Source: Paracamarosporium sp. OC-R06-R3 (taxonomy: Eukaryota > Ascomycota > Dothideomycetes > Pleosporales > Didymosphaeriaceae). Taken from it: DNA of 64,000 bases. The stretch spans positions 62,001 to 126,000 of the forward strand of contig JACVRA010000367.1 in the NCBI GenBank assembly GCA_019828545.1, in the 5' to 3' direction. Every line of letters starts with the position of its first letter. The first letter of the stretch is position 1. The position numbers and the translations under genes are program-made. This document shows, piece by piece, positions 42,650 through 54,900 of this stretch. A model generated the notes under the pieces. It was given only the letters and a program-made list of their open reading frames with translations. It did not search any database and was not told where the DNA came from.

Positions 42650-43936
42650 ATGTTGGACTTCATGGAAAATGTGCAGCATGCATTCTATGAGGCTTCGAAC
42701 TGGAACCTGGACAATTCCTATGGCACCCTGAACGCGACTGCGCGAGGTACGTCTCACTGTCCATTCCATCGCAAGACACTTCTGACTGTTTGCGCCAGCA
42801 TTGCTCGACTTCCAGACACCCAGGGGCCTGAGACTGCAGATATCGTCCCTTGCTGCCCCCAATTTTGCGACATCATACACCCTGGGCAACGTAGGAGTGG
42901 TCGACGGCTCCGTGTCTTACCTCTACTCGTCCCTGCCGCTGCAGCGAGAATTGAAGAGCTCCGAGCTTGATCTGCACAATGTCATTAGAGGCTATAGGCA
43001 CGTGCAAGAGCTACGCCGCCCTGACGAGGACTGGTGGTGGGAGATCTGGCAAAATGGAAGGCGTATAGATCGCAGAAGTATGCTGTGGCTGCCCAGCGCA
43101 CTGTACGTTGGCTGATTGTATGCAATGCAGACACGCTCCTCTACGGCCGCATATTCCTCCCACAATCTAGACTGGAAGCACTCTATCTTCGTCGCTTGAC
43201 GCCAACCCGACAGCTGCGTGTGAATGCAGTCAGCGACTCAAATCTCAACAATGGCGGGACCATTCTCACGCTGCTGCAGAACGACTTTGGCAAATATAGT
43301 ACCGAGTACATGTACAGCACTGATTCCGCTCTGATTGGGTTGCGCGGGCTCTACAATTTCGGCGCCGACCCCAGAGTCGCGCGTGCGGAACCCTCAACTG
43401 CTCAGCAGGTGGCTGAACCCATGCATGGCCGCTTCAGCGCCGGAGCGGAACTTTATTATGGATTGCTTAACAAGAGTGGTGGGATAAGCACCGGCTTACG
43501 CTTTACGACCTTACCTAACCACAATGGCTTTCCGTATACCATGACACTCACCTTGAATCCGTTGATGGGGAATCTTTCCTCGACCTATGCGGTAAAAGCT
43601 GGCCCCAACCTCGCGCTCTGCTCCCGCTTCGATTTCAATTTCTACTCCTATGAAAGCGACCTGCAGCTCGGCTGCGAATTGTGGCGACGCCGCCGCAACA
43701 CCGACGTCGAATGGGCGGCTAAGCTGCTACGCCCAGGGTGGAAAAGACCAACGGCCGCACCCGATGACGATGTTTCCGGCATCTTGAAAGCCCGCGTTGA
43801 TCAGGACTGGCGTATTGGAGTGCTGTGGGAGGGCAGGATCAAAGAGCTGCTGTTCACTCTTGGCGCGAGTCTCGACCTCAAAAAGAGAGAGCAAGTGTTC
43901 CGGGCCGTTGGTATCGAGCTGCAGTACTCCTCGTGA
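42650..43936 (+). CDS. MDM10: Mitochondrial distribution and morphology protein Mdm10, 3 exons
   Basis: Predicted 393-aa beta-barrel of the mitochondrial outer membrane, a subunit of the ERMES tether to the endoplasmic reticulum and a transient part of the SAM assembly machinery. Exons are 42650-42746, 42799-43077 and 43131-43936, with introns of 52 and 53 bp. The joins recreate NATARALLDFQTPRGLRLQ and RRIDRRNTLLYGRIFLPQ. Other family blocks are LDLHNVIRGYRHVQELRRPDE (read here as two overlapping conserved halves), LEALYLRRLTPTRQL, DSALIGLRGLYNFG and the C-terminal LFTLGASLDLKKREQVFRAV. It is somewhat shorter than typical fungal Mdm10; no break is visible, so loops may simply be shorter. Confidence 0.92.
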
Positions 43937-46191
43937 ACGAAAACGTAGCCATATCGTTGGGTATCGCTTGTCGGCACTGCAGACTTTTGGGATGCCGTGA
44001 CCGATCATGGAACATGCTTGTATTGCAGAGTAGCGTGAACCGACCAACCGCCTCGAGATGTTTCTCAAACCGTGTTCTGCAGTCGGCGGGGGGCTTGTGC
44101 GAGGTCCTCTTTAACGGCGACTGCACAGAAAGATTGCTTTTCAATGCATGTGGATCCGGACTTTACGACGATGGTCCACGGTTTTGGCTCTGGTGGACAC
44201 CGCAGATATTGGTATCCCTGACGTTTGTAAGTTGCAGTCAGTTGCGTGTCCACCGTCGATTCTTTGCGGGGGCCAATTGCTGAAACAAGTCGGTGAGGGG
44301 TCAGGATGTCCGGGGTGGACCTTGGCGCCGCGTTCGCAGTGTCTGACATCCGGGCATCACCTTACGCGGCACCATACTGCAACAAGCTGTTTTAGATGTC
44401 CTTTTCAGCAAGAGTGTGGGGCGCTTTCTGAGAAGGCGGCATTGAATGCGGGTGGGGGTCAAAGCTGATGCTCGACGCCTGGAGGGCTAGCGAGCAGCCA
44501 CGGTTGTTTGGTCACGAGCGAACGAGCGCCAGGAACCAGGAACGGCTGGGATCTGGGCTGCGGTGCTGCCGAGTAAGCCTTGCGATAGGGTTAGGCCAGG
44601 AACAGGGGACGGTAGTGCGTACTGCATATTGACAGGTGTATGCCGACACGACACCAGTCCGCTGTCGTGCCGCTACCCGATTCTCGATGAAATCGAAGAT
44701 GAATTCTAAAGCTCCCAGGGCGTGCATCTTGGGCGGCCAAGGTTATGAATCGAGTGTGATGGAACGGAAAGGGCGTCAGCGCTCGGTCTCTCGTCTCGCT
44801 TCATCCGAGCGATCAGCGACTGGGGCGCGTCGGGCACTGTTCTCACGATAGCGATACGGCGTAGCCTTATACGCACCCGTCGCAGAGTCAGCAACGGACA
44901 ACCGTCGGGTGCCCGGTGCGTGCGGCTCACGATGCACGACGACCAAAAGCAGAGATGCGACCTGGCCAGCCATTCTGCACGCCATGGATTCGGCGCTGGA
45001 GTCGCTGGAGTCGCTGTAGTCGCTGCAGTCGCTGGACAGACGGCGGTTGGAGCAGCGGCTTGTCGGGCGGCTTGTTGCAGGCGTGCTCCTCGGCCCCTTC
45101 ACCGCTGGGTGCGTAGGTGGTGTCAGAGCGAGGCTTCTCGAACGGCGATGTGCTCCATGCGCCTCCCAGCGGCCGTGCACCAGAAGCGCTCGCAGTTGGG
45201 CGGCCATTTTGGCGTGGTCAGAGCGTGTGGCCAGCGTCTGTGGGTGGAGGGCCGTCACGCAAGTCTCCTGAGGCCTGGGATCGAACTTGACACGGCATCG
45301 AGGCACCGCTCCAGCAACCCTGCCGCCGAGCGATGCGGTGACAAGGGCTCACTCCGACGGCGTCCTGTCGCCACTCAGCCGTGGGCGGGCGGCCCCTGGA
45401 CCAGGCGCGCTGCAGCGCCGTTTGCGAGCCAGCTGTCGAGGCGTGTCTCTCGCGAGACGCAGAGCGACGTTGTCGACGAGAGCGCAGCGAGGAATGGGTG
45501 CTGAGACGTGCAGGCCGCTGGCGCCAAACGGTGGCTCGCCGATGTGCTAAGAATGGTCTTGGTGCTGGTGTCGCTGTGCTTGGATGCGCTTGGACCGGAA
45601 GGCGCGTCCAGCAGCGCCAGGACCGGCTTAGCGCACCCACTCGCGCCTTCCCCCCTACGCTGCCGGCTTGAGGGCCCCTTCCTCTAATCTCCCCTTCTTT
45701 CCCTCACCAAGTCACTCATTTACATCCGCCCGATCTTCCTCTACCGGATTTCGCATCGTGACCTCACCCGGTGCGATCTTCGTGCTTCCCTTTCTGTTGT
45801 GCTTCTGCGAAGAGCTGCCACTCCTTTCGGCTCTCGCTCACGTTCCTTTCACTCCCACCTGTTAGGCTCTGCCGTCCACTCCTTAGGATCCCCAACCCAC
45901 CACTCTTCTCCACATCCAGTATCGCCCCCGGCCGATCCATTCGAACATCTGCTCCCGGCTAGCAGCTTCTTTCCTTTGACATCTTCAATCGCGCGCCTGG
46001 ACCGTGTATTCGAGCCCGAGACTCGCGCGGATCAACTCGCTTCCTCTGCAGCCTCTGGGACTCCTCTGTTCGAATACCCATCACTATAGCTTGGATCTAT
46101 TATTTCACGACGCCTTACGATAACCCATAGAGACGACCCATCTGGTCGAGTCTTCCCTTTCCATCCCCGACAGCACATCGAGATCGCAGCC
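43937..46191. other. Long GC-rich intergenic region and homeobox-gene leader
   Basis: 2.25 kb with no supported gene. Both strands are open over long stretches at 44776-45504 because the DNA is GC-rich, and the translations are Arg/Ala/Ser-rich without domains. It contains a 9-bp minisatellite (listed separately). From about 45650 to 46190 it turns pyrimidine-rich, as expected for the promoter and 5' leader of the homeobox gene. Confidence 0.5.
44992..45036. repeat. Five-copy 9-bp minisatellite
   Basis: Tandem units of GTCGCTGGA and variants (GGCGCTGGA, GTCGCTGGA, GTCGCTGTA, GTCGCTGCA, GTCGCTGGA). On the minus strand it would encode a Ser/Asp repeat, but the surrounding frame is not convincing. 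Confidence 0.8.
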
Positions 46192-48049
46192 ATGCAATCA
46201 CCAGAGGAAACCACAATGGCTTCGCCGACCGCTTCCGTCGCGACCCCCACCCACAGCTCTGCACCGCGCAGACCCCCGCGGAAGAGCACCCTCACCCAGC
46301 AGCAGAAGAACCAGAAGCGCCAGAGGGCGACGCAGGACCAACTGGTGACTCTCGAGCTCGAATTCAACAAGAACCCCACCCCCACAGCTGCGACAAGGGA
46401 AAGGATAGCACAGGAGATCAACATGACGGAGAGGTCTGTGCAGATTTGGTTCCAGAACAGGTACGATGAAAAGGGTCGCAAGACGTCCGCTTCTTTGAAA
46501 GCCCGCTAACTGGGTTCAGACGTGCCAAAATAAAGAACATTGCGAAAAAGAGCATCGAGGATGGCGGCGACTGCAACGACATTCCAGAGTCAATGCGTCG
46601 GTATCTGGCCCTCCAGGCAATGGAGTCGGGCAAGTCCATTGGGACGAGCTTTCTTGGCCGTGCTGGTGGATCAATGGCCGCGTATGGCAGCGGCATGTTG
46701 CTCAACACGGATACCAGCTCTTCCAAAGTTGGTGAGTTTCATCCCCGACCGAAACATTTTGAATCACAAAGAGTCTCAACTAAACTCTCTCAGTGATTCA
46801 CCATTTCGCATGCCGCTCTTTGAGCATTGGCTCATGGCGCCGTGTGGGTCAGAGTGCGATGGATCTCGTGATCTTCTACTCACCCGAAAAGTGCTGTGTC
46901 ACGTACTACATCAACAATGACTCAGCAGGCTACAAGATCGAGTACCCCTTTTCGTACATCAAGAACATCACCTTGGAGAACGGGGATATGAACGGCAATG
47001 CTGAAGGTGCTTCACAACGACCCGGAGGTCTCATTGTTGAACTCAACCGTCCTCCAAACTTCTTCATGGATTCATCTGGATCTGGAGGCTTTTTCCAATG
47101 CGGTGACTTCACCGAAGAACAACAAGCGTCGACGATCATGGTGCATCACTTGGGCGGTCACCCGAAGGTCCTGAGCGGACAGCTTGCGAAGTTGGTCTCG
47201 TTGGAGTCGTTCCAGAACCGACACAACATCTACGATCCCAACCCTCTCGCCGTATCCGCCCCCGTGTCCCCTATCAACCATCGCCCTGCTTCGCAACCCA
47301 ACCACATGCAACATCCTCACCTGGGCAATGGGTTCCATGACTCTCCCTTTGCGCCTAGTGGCTTTCCACCGCGTGGTCACAAGCGCCAGCGTAGTCGCTC
47401 CGTACCTGTTGCGGTTGACTTCTCTCTTCTGCGCGGCCCCATGCCTTCGTTCTTGATTCAGCCGGAGCACTCACCATATACGCCCAATCCAGAGATCTTC
47501 GCGCCGGTGCCTCAGAGCGCATCAGGTCCAATTGGGCCCAATCTAAGTATCGATACTTCAGCTGGATATGGAATGGAGTACCGTCAATATCCCATGTCTG
47601 CTACCACCGCTAACTCACCGTCTGAGTTTGGCACGCCAGCTTTCTTCACCTCGGGCCCGCGAACGGAGAATGTACCCGCGTCCACATTCGGTCAGCAGTA
47701 CAACATCCCTCCTTATATGCACACTCCCATGGGTCCGCCTCCCCACTCGGGTGCTGCCTCATCTCCTATGCCGACTATGGTTCACCAGGACCCCATCATT
47801 GCTAATCAATCACCACCGCTGAGCTCATTCGGTCGTTCTAGCTCAGCAGATGTGTACCCGATGCCTCATGAAAGCGGCATGTCAGAGGAAGCTCTTCAGA
47901 TGACTGACATGTACGCCAAGCAAACGTTAAATCTTCCATTTCGGTCTCCGTTACTGGAAGAGCATGGCGACGACTTCGACATGCAGAACCTGGTGTCTTT
48001 CGGCACAATAGATCCAGCCAGCTTATCGCCCGAGAACCACCACATGTAA
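46192..48049 (+). CDS. Homeobox transcription factor (Phx1/Pah1-like), 3 exons
   Basis: Predicted 578-aa nuclear DNA-binding protein. Exons are 46192-46460, 46520-46731 and 46794-48049, with introns of 59 and 62 bp. The homeodomain covers about residues 40-98 ([32 protein letters not shown]). The first intron splits the RR of the recognition helix, and the join is in frame. A second conserved block follows at about residues 160-240 ([39 protein letters not shown]). This block is characteristic of the fungal Phx1/Pah1-type homeobox family and is not found in most homeodomain proteins. The rest is Pro/Ser/Met-rich and probably disordered (activation region). The 5' leader is long and CT-rich. 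Related proteins act in stationary-phase survival and development; the target genes here are unknown. Confidence 0.9.
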
Positions 48050-49955
48050 TGAGGGTGTTGCAGCTTCTCTTCGTTCTTACATACTCGAAATACCCAGCAG
48101 TTGTCAGCTCAAGCGAACCTTGCTTAGCGAGCGCATCGCGTCCTCGAAAGAGACGAAGCGACTGCCGTCCTGGCCTGCGTTGCGCCCGCCATACGTAATA
48201 CAGCATGCCTATTGTTCACATAATGCGGCTCTTCCAGTTCGAAATATTGCATCCTCAACAACCGGCTTCTTTTTATTCGGCTTTCAAATTTCATTTTTTT
48301 TTCTCGGTGCGTGCGCAGCACTCGATTTTCTTTACTTTTCATTGCGTAACGCATATTCCACGACCATCTTATCGGAGAGGGTGTCATTCATGGCGTTGCA
48401 GGGTTGGAAAGTAAAGTTTACATTCTCATACAAAACAGCAGAGTGGTAGAACCTGCACTGCTACCTCGAAAGAGGAGGGGCGGCTTGTGGGGAGGTTCCA
48501 AAGCTGAGGTTTGGGGATGTTTGATTGTCGCGCGGCACAGAGCGTGTGTAGTTTTCCTGTGTCTATGTTGTTGCTGGATTGTTGGAATCTTCTCTGCTAC
48601 AGTACTGCTTATGTCTGCTGTTTCTTCTTTTCCTTTGTTGCTTGGACACTTCAGAAGAGGAGAGAATAAGAATCCGAGGATTTTTCTGGTGAATGCGAAT
48701 GGACCGCTGGCGGGACTGGACAGTTTTCCATAGGGTTATCAGGTTAGCATCCCGTGGCTTCAGATCAGGACAAGGAAACATGATTATTTCAAGCTTAGTT
48801 TGTTATATACTATGGAGACAAATCGTGACAAGAGAGTACCTACAGCAGGCCCACAGTTTCCAAAGTGCACGTCGTCATGAGTAGTCAAGTCAAGTGTTTG
48901 GAGGGGTGTCCCCGTACCACGACCCCACGAGTCCATGGATGAATACAACGACGACATGATGTCAGCGCAATTTCGCACGTGTTCAGGTGGTCGAAGGCCA
49001 TGGGAGCTAATGCTCGGGTAGAAGCAGCCTTGGGCCGGGCGTTAGTGGCAGCTTTGTGCAAGGGAGGATTTTTAGGGCTGATGGTGCTTTCTTCCGGAGC
49101 ATCCGGCGGGATGGGCACAAAAGGAGGCGGCGGCTGGGCAGCAGAGAGGTGCCGCCAGTGGGTGAAGAGCCTGAGGATGGCGTCTGTATCCACAATAAAG
49201 TCATGCCATGGGGTCGAGGCCGTTGGAGGAGCGCTCGGGAGCGGCTAGGCCTCGGTGCCGACATTGCCAGGCACCGTGTGCCTGAAGTGCCTGAGGTGCC
49301 CCTGACGGCCGCGCTCGGCTCGCTGTGGCGACAGGTGCATCTCATTTCACATCCCAACCATCACAATTTTGTGCTCTAATAAGGCCTCTGCCCCTAGCCA
49401 CCGCTCTCCCGCTGCCTCTCTGCCCTCGGTGACCTCGCACAACCTTCCTCACGCCAGCCATATTCCCCGGTGCGCGGCTCATTGTGCACGCATAACGACG
49501 TCAAGTGCACGTTAGCACTCGGCGCGGGTAGGTAGGGTTCTCTTGCACGCCACGGTCAACACGCAATTCACTCTCGCACGACTGCACAGAGCCACAGCGA
49601 CTCTGCCACCAGTGCAGCGCCCATCACCGTCCAGTACGTCCACCGTCAATCCAAGCCCTCGTGCGCCTGCATCCGCGTCCTCCGCAGCTTCCCTTCCGGC
49701 CGTCCCCGGCGTCTATCCAACGTCTGGTGGTCCTGAGGGCGCACCACCTTATAACCCCAGCAACCACCGACGACCTCCGCCGTGCCCTTCCGCTCGCGCT
49801 CCTGCTAATTTCCCGCGCAGCACCTCGCAATTGCTCCCTGATCCTTCCCGCCTGTGTCTCGACAGAGCTTCGTTGAGCACCGTCGGCTGTAGAGAGACCA
49901 CCTGCACCAATTCCTCGTCTTCGTAGCTGCCCAACGTCGCTATACGTCGTCTGCC
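48050..49955. other. Intergenic, homeobox 3' UTR and Lcb2 promoter
   Basis: 1.9 kb without a supported gene. T-rich sequence at 48270-48350 fits a 3' UTR. 49380-49955 is CT-rich, fitting the leader of the Lcb2 gene. Open frames at 49543-49926 are unsupported. Confidence 0.5.
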
Positions 49956-51956
49956 ATGCCTACTCGAAGCATCAACCCGTTCGCGACCGTATCCCCATCC
50001 TCGACCCCTTCTCTCGACGCTTTGAACGAGAAGAAGGAACAACCGCGACGCTCCTCCTTCACAAAGGGCAACAAGTTTACCTCGTTGTTCGGCGGCAACA
50101 CGCCTCGGACACGGAGCGAGGCTGCTGCTTTGCGTGACGCCCTTGTTGCGCAGCAGCAGGCCCTTCTGGACAATCCTTCGCCGCCGCAACAGATCAACAC
50201 GGCTTCAATCTCCCTCCCAACTATCAACCTCACCACGGCGACCGGCGAGAAGATGCCCACCGAACCTAAGACCCTCTTCAACCCTGAAGAAGCCCGGCGG
50301 AAAGCGAGAGCTGATGCCCAGTTTGGGCCCCTTGGATCGCAGAAGCACCGATACACCAGCACGTTTGAGGGGGAATTCGGAGACCCAATCGAAGACGAGC
50401 CGCCGTATTACTTTCTACTTACTACCTATATCAGCTACCTAATCTTGATCGTATTTGGCCATGTACGTGACTTTTTCGGCAAGCGCTTCAGGGCCGCACA
50501 TTACAGTCATCTGGCCGAGAGGGATGGATACGCGCCATTGAACAGCGATTTCGACAACTTCTACACCCGCCGATTGAAAATGAGGATCAACGACTGCTTC
50601 TCACGGCCGATCACTGGTGTCCCAGGACGTTTCATTACCTTATTGGACCGCAAGTCGAATGACGGAAACAACACTTTCAAGCTCTTGGGCACCACGACCG
50701 AGACACTGAACATGAGCTCATACAACTACCTTGGTTTTGCGCAGTCTGAGGGTCCCTGCGCCGACGCTGCGGAACAGGCAGTTCGGAAATACGGAGTCAC
50801 CATGGCTAGCTCGCGTGCAGACGCTGGTACATCCGAACTGACCCTCGAGGTCGAAGATTTGATCGCTCGCTTTGTTGGCAAGCCTGCTTCCATGGTCTTT
50901 TCCATGGGCTTCGTAACCAACGCCACCGCTTTCTCGACTCTGATTGGAAAGGGCTGCCTCATGCTTTCGGATGAATTGAACCACTCCTCAATTCGATTTG
51001 GTGCGCGTCTATCGGGCTCTATGATCAAAATGTTCAAGCACAACGACATGAGGGATCTGGAGCGTTTGCTCCGGGAAGCCATTTCGCAAGGACAGCCACG
51101 CACTCACCGTCCATGGAAGAAGATCTTGGTTACGGTTGAAGGCCTCTACTCGATGGAGGGCACCATGTGCAACCTCCCCGCACTAATCGAATTGAAGAAG
51201 AAGTACAAGTTCAACCTATTCGTTGATGAGGCCCATTCCGTCGGTGCCGTTGGCCCGCGCGGACGTGGTGTCTGCGATTACTTCGGCATTGATCCCTCTG
51301 AAGTCGACATCCTTATGGGCACACTCACCAAATCTTTCGGTGCGAACGGAGGTTATCTAGCAGCGGACAAGGCCATCATCGATAAGCTACGGACACAAAA
51401 TGCTGCCATGATGTTTGCCGAATCACCTACTCCTCCTGTCCTTGTTCAAATTGCGTCTTCCCTCCGTATCATTAGCGGCGAACTCGTCCCCGGACAAGGT
51501 CAGGAGCGTTTACAGCGTCTGGCTTTCAATTCACGATACCTTCGCCTCGGTCTCAAGCGACTCGGCTACATTGTCTATGGCCACGACGACTCCCCTATCA
51601 TTCCTGTTATGCTCTACAACCCTGCCAAGATGCCTGCCTTCTCCCACGAAATGCTCAAGCGGAAGATTTCAGTTGTCGTCGTCGGATATCCAGCAACACC
51701 CCTTGTTTCGTCAAGGGCACGCTTCTGCATTTCAGCAGCCCACACCAAGGATGATTTGGACCGTATGCTCGCAGCCTGTGACGAGGTCGGCGATCTGCTG
51801 CAGTTGAAGTTCAGCAGCGGTGTTGCTGGTGGTGCAGACCCAGAGGAGCTTGTCGCACAAGAGAAGGACAGCCTGAGTGTCGTTACGCCTCCCAGGTGGA
51901 GACTGGCGGACGTTATCAAGCGTGGAGTCGAGGATGTTCAGCTACCCCTCCAGTAG
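49956..51956 (+). CDS. LCB2: Serine palmitoyltransferase subunit 2 (Lcb2)
   Basis: Intronless 666-aa frame. With Lcb1 it condenses serine and palmitoyl-CoA, the committed step of sphingolipid synthesis in the ER membrane. The N-terminal 110 residues are disordered. A membrane helix lies at about 153-170 (FLLTTYISYLILIVFGHV). The alpha-oxoamine synthase fold then includes SSYNYLGFAQ, the glycine-rich GTSELTLEVEDLIARF, FVDEAHSVGAVGPRGRGV and the PLP-binding Lys459 in GTLTKSFGANGGY. ARFCISAAHTKDDLDR lies near the C-terminus. Length is longer than the yeast protein (561 aa) mainly at the N-terminus. Presence of the PLP lysine distinguishes it from the inactive Lcb1 subunit. Regulation is not evident apart from a long CT-rich leader. 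Confidence 0.96.
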   Translation: MPTRSINPFATVSPSSTPSLDALNEKKEQPRRSSFTKGNKFTSLFGGNTPRTRSEAAALRDALVAQQQALLDNPSPPQQINTASISLPTINLTTATGEKMPTEPKTLFNPEEARRKARADAQFGPLGSQKHRYTSTFEGEFGDPIEDEPPYYFLLTTYISYLILIVFGHVRDFFGKRFRAAHYSHLAERDGYAPLNSDFDNFYTRRLKMRINDCFSRPITGVPGRFITLLDRKSNDGNNTFKLLGTTTETLNMSSYNYLGFAQSEGPCADAAEQAVRKYGVTMASSRADAGTSELTLEVEDLIARFVGKPASMVFSMGFVTNATAFSTLIGKGCLMLSDELNHSSIRFGARLSGSMIKMFKHNDMRDLERLLREAISQGQPRTHRPWKKILVTVEGLYSMEGTMCNLPALIELKKKYKFNLFVDEAHSVGAVGPRGRGVCDYFGIDPSEVDILMGTLTKSFGANGGYLAADKAIIDKLRTQNAAMMFAESPTPPVLVQIASSLRIISGELVPGQGQERLQRLAFNSRYLRLGLKRLGYIVYGHDDSPIIPVMLYNPAKMPAFSHEMLKRKISVVVVGYPATPLVSSRARFCISAAHTKDDLDRMLAACDEVGDLLQLKFSSGVAGGADPEELVAQEKDSLSVVTPPRWRLADVIKRGVEDVQLPLQ

Positions 51957-54900
51957 CCGCTTCAAGTGGCTAGGCTGGCACATGACGGGGCAACATGTCG
52001 AGCGGGGCAAGAGGGCACATTCCAATATCAACACAAGTGAGGCGGATGCGCCCTTGTCATCTCTCGTGTTCGCGGATCCTTCTGATGCGTAATCTGCTCG
52101 GATTCCGCGAGACATTAGGATTGCGGGACTGGAGTATGAGTGTGGGTGCCAGAGACTCTCAGTTGTAGCCTCGTCTCGTTCCAGATTCGGGGCACCGCCC
52201 TTGCCCGGTTGCCTTGTCTGTTCTCCGATCCAGCCTCTGTTGCCTACTCTGCTTTCCTCGTACATTTGCATACGTAGCGCTGTCTGCTTGGGTCGATCCC
52301 GATCTTCGGTTCGGCGCAACTTTTTGGGTTTTTGGTTTGGCAAATGAGCATTCTTGTACGATATCCTTCATACCCTCGCTGTCTTGAGCTATATCTTCTT
52401 TTCTTGTCATATCGTTTAGACTCGTTTTGGTCTGATAGGGGTGTTGCTGCCTGTGCGATTAAGCGCGGCGCATGTTTAGATGATGTTACTCGTCATGTGG
52501 TAATGGTAATGTCTGTGGTGTCCCGAGATGGAAGGTGCAAACAAAGTTGGGAGGGTTTGCATGGTGGAGAAGTAGCAGAGAAAACGAAGAATTGAATGAA
52601 GTGGTGAAAGGACGTGTCGATTCTTGCGGGCTTCATTGTATGTGATGAATGTGATGCTATCTACGATACACTCGTGAGGTACCGAGGCACAACATGATGT
52701 ACAAGGCTCCGTGAGTCCTTCAGCAAACAAACGCAACGTGAGTTCCCTGCGTAACCAGCCCACGAAAGCATATCGACAAGCCGGCCCCAGCCAAAGTAAA
52801 ACTCTTGCAACGTCCAGAAGCCGCCCGTAATGAGGCTACGCGTGATGCATCCCCAACTTTACACCAATCCAATACGTAGACTGTGACGAGAACGCAAAGG
52901 CAGACTCATGGCCAAACGGAAACAAAAACGCCTCGCCTCGCTTTGCTCCGCTCAACCGCATGCCGTGCCCCAGTGTCGGCGGTGCCGTCTAAGCCCTAAA
53001 GCAGCCACCCGTCAGTGTGCAACCCGAGACTTGGCCATGTGCAAAGCGGATCTTAGATGCCACGGATACATTACAAATATCTTTTTGCGGATGCGGGAAT
53101 TGTTTATGATCTGAGTTTAGGTCGCACAAGTGGTGAGGGGGTGCGGTCTGGTCGTTGCATGGATGGCATGGTTGCCGTGGATGATGTGTCGGATGGAGGG
53201 AGATGGGAAAGGCTGTGACGGAAGGCGCAACTTCGAGCACGGATGGAGTTCATCTTAGCATGGGGTTATCCCACGCGGTGAGGCTGGGGGCGTGATACGT
53301 AGAAGGTGCTTGCCATCTATCTCTGCGGGTGCAAATGGTACATGGAGTACAAGGCGCAGACATGAGACGGCTGAATACCCCACGGATAGAACCCGTGTTT
53401 GGCGGATAACATTGTGCTTGTCTATGTATGAATGGCTGGTTGAATGTAGCCCAGGTGGATGAGTTGTCCGCTGACGGCTTGTGCGATGCTTGCCTGTCTT
53501 GCTCCGATTCAGGCATCCTGTCAATGCTTCTGTGGTGGCATGTGAAAGCGTCGTAATCCGCGTCCTCAAAAAGTATCCGATTTGTACAAATGGAAAGCTT
53601 CGAGATGGCTTGGGCGCAGATATCATGTGTTGTTTGTCTTCCTCTTAGCCGGTGTGACGTAGTGAGACGATATACGAGCAGATGCCGTCCGTGTGTCTCG
53701 ATCGCTTGCAGTATTCGTTCTGTACATATGCATCTCAGCCGTTTTGCATATTTGATCATCCTTGAAGTAATATCGCGACAGTAGTAACGCGACAGCGACG
53801 ATCATATGCATCTCGCTCGAGCCGGTGGACAGTGGAGCGGGGATACGGGGAGTGGAGTACAACAGGGTAGTGTTTGAGATCCAGACAGCTGATCGCCTGC
53901 ATTCAAAGGTAGTGAAACAAGCTTCGAAAGGCCTAGTGTGGAGAAGAAACACTCGAATAGAGCAGTGGCGCCTTCAACTTCGGCGTATCCGTACCATAAG
54001 AATTCCATTTCAAGATATCGGGGGGAAAGCTTAATCGCCAAGTGCAAATTGCCATCATTGACGCTTCAATAGCCATTGCATGCAGTTCAAGGAATGGTGA
54101 AGGACCTTTTAACCGTTTCTGTTTGTGCTTTACACAAGGCATCTGGACCATGTTCTCAGTGCCATACGTGCATATAGCTGATATTGCTTTTTCTCTGTTG
54201 CGTATGCTGTGATGCAAACGCAGCTATGGTAGGATCATCCTTGATCTGGCTAGGCAATATCGCCGGAATGGTAGTAGTACAGGCTGTGAAGGATTGATCA
54301 CGGATGGTCCTGTTTTTGTGTCATTTGCTAAGCCCTCGTTCCAACGACGGTGATGCGCTCTTCGGAAAGTACTCCATGTTGCTTGCAATATCGGTACTTC
54401 TTGTATGGGTTTGTGGTGTACTGCTTGCTCATTTCTACCGATACCTTGCTTCTGGATTTGGTTCCAAAGAGAATCGACGGAAGGCTGCAATACATCAGAC
54501 GCTCAGTTGGCCTTCTGTCTTGGGCTGGGCGCATCGTGACGATGACAGTAGTCGCCGAGGACATGGTTCTCGACCATGGCTTAACTTTGCTCGCAAGCTG
54601 GGGGAATAACGGTGGCTGTCTTGAAGGAAAGAAACGGCGAAAATGCGCTAGATGCGGGATTTCCATCCGGTGTAGGTGTATCCCGTTCTTGATAAGAGCC
54701 GTGAAGATATGCGTGCGAAGCAGCTTCCAATTAAGCTTGCAGGAGAGGTCGAGCCTATTGCAGTGAGTCTTGTTCTGATCTCTTAACGAACCGTCGAGTA
54801 ACAGGCTGGCTCAATCCACCAGGCTGAGACCAGGCAATATCACTTGACAGGCTGCATCCGAAACGTCCGGTGTAGATGTAAGCATCGAATCCCATGATTC

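Noticed and set aside
44776..45504. Two overlapping 176-194 codon frames on opposite strands
   Set aside because: GC-rich DNA with few stops on either strand. Neither translation looks like a structured protein.
53250..53759. 169-codon minus-strand frame
   Set aside because: Overlaps a second open frame of similar quality. No family features and no flanking splice signals that extend it.
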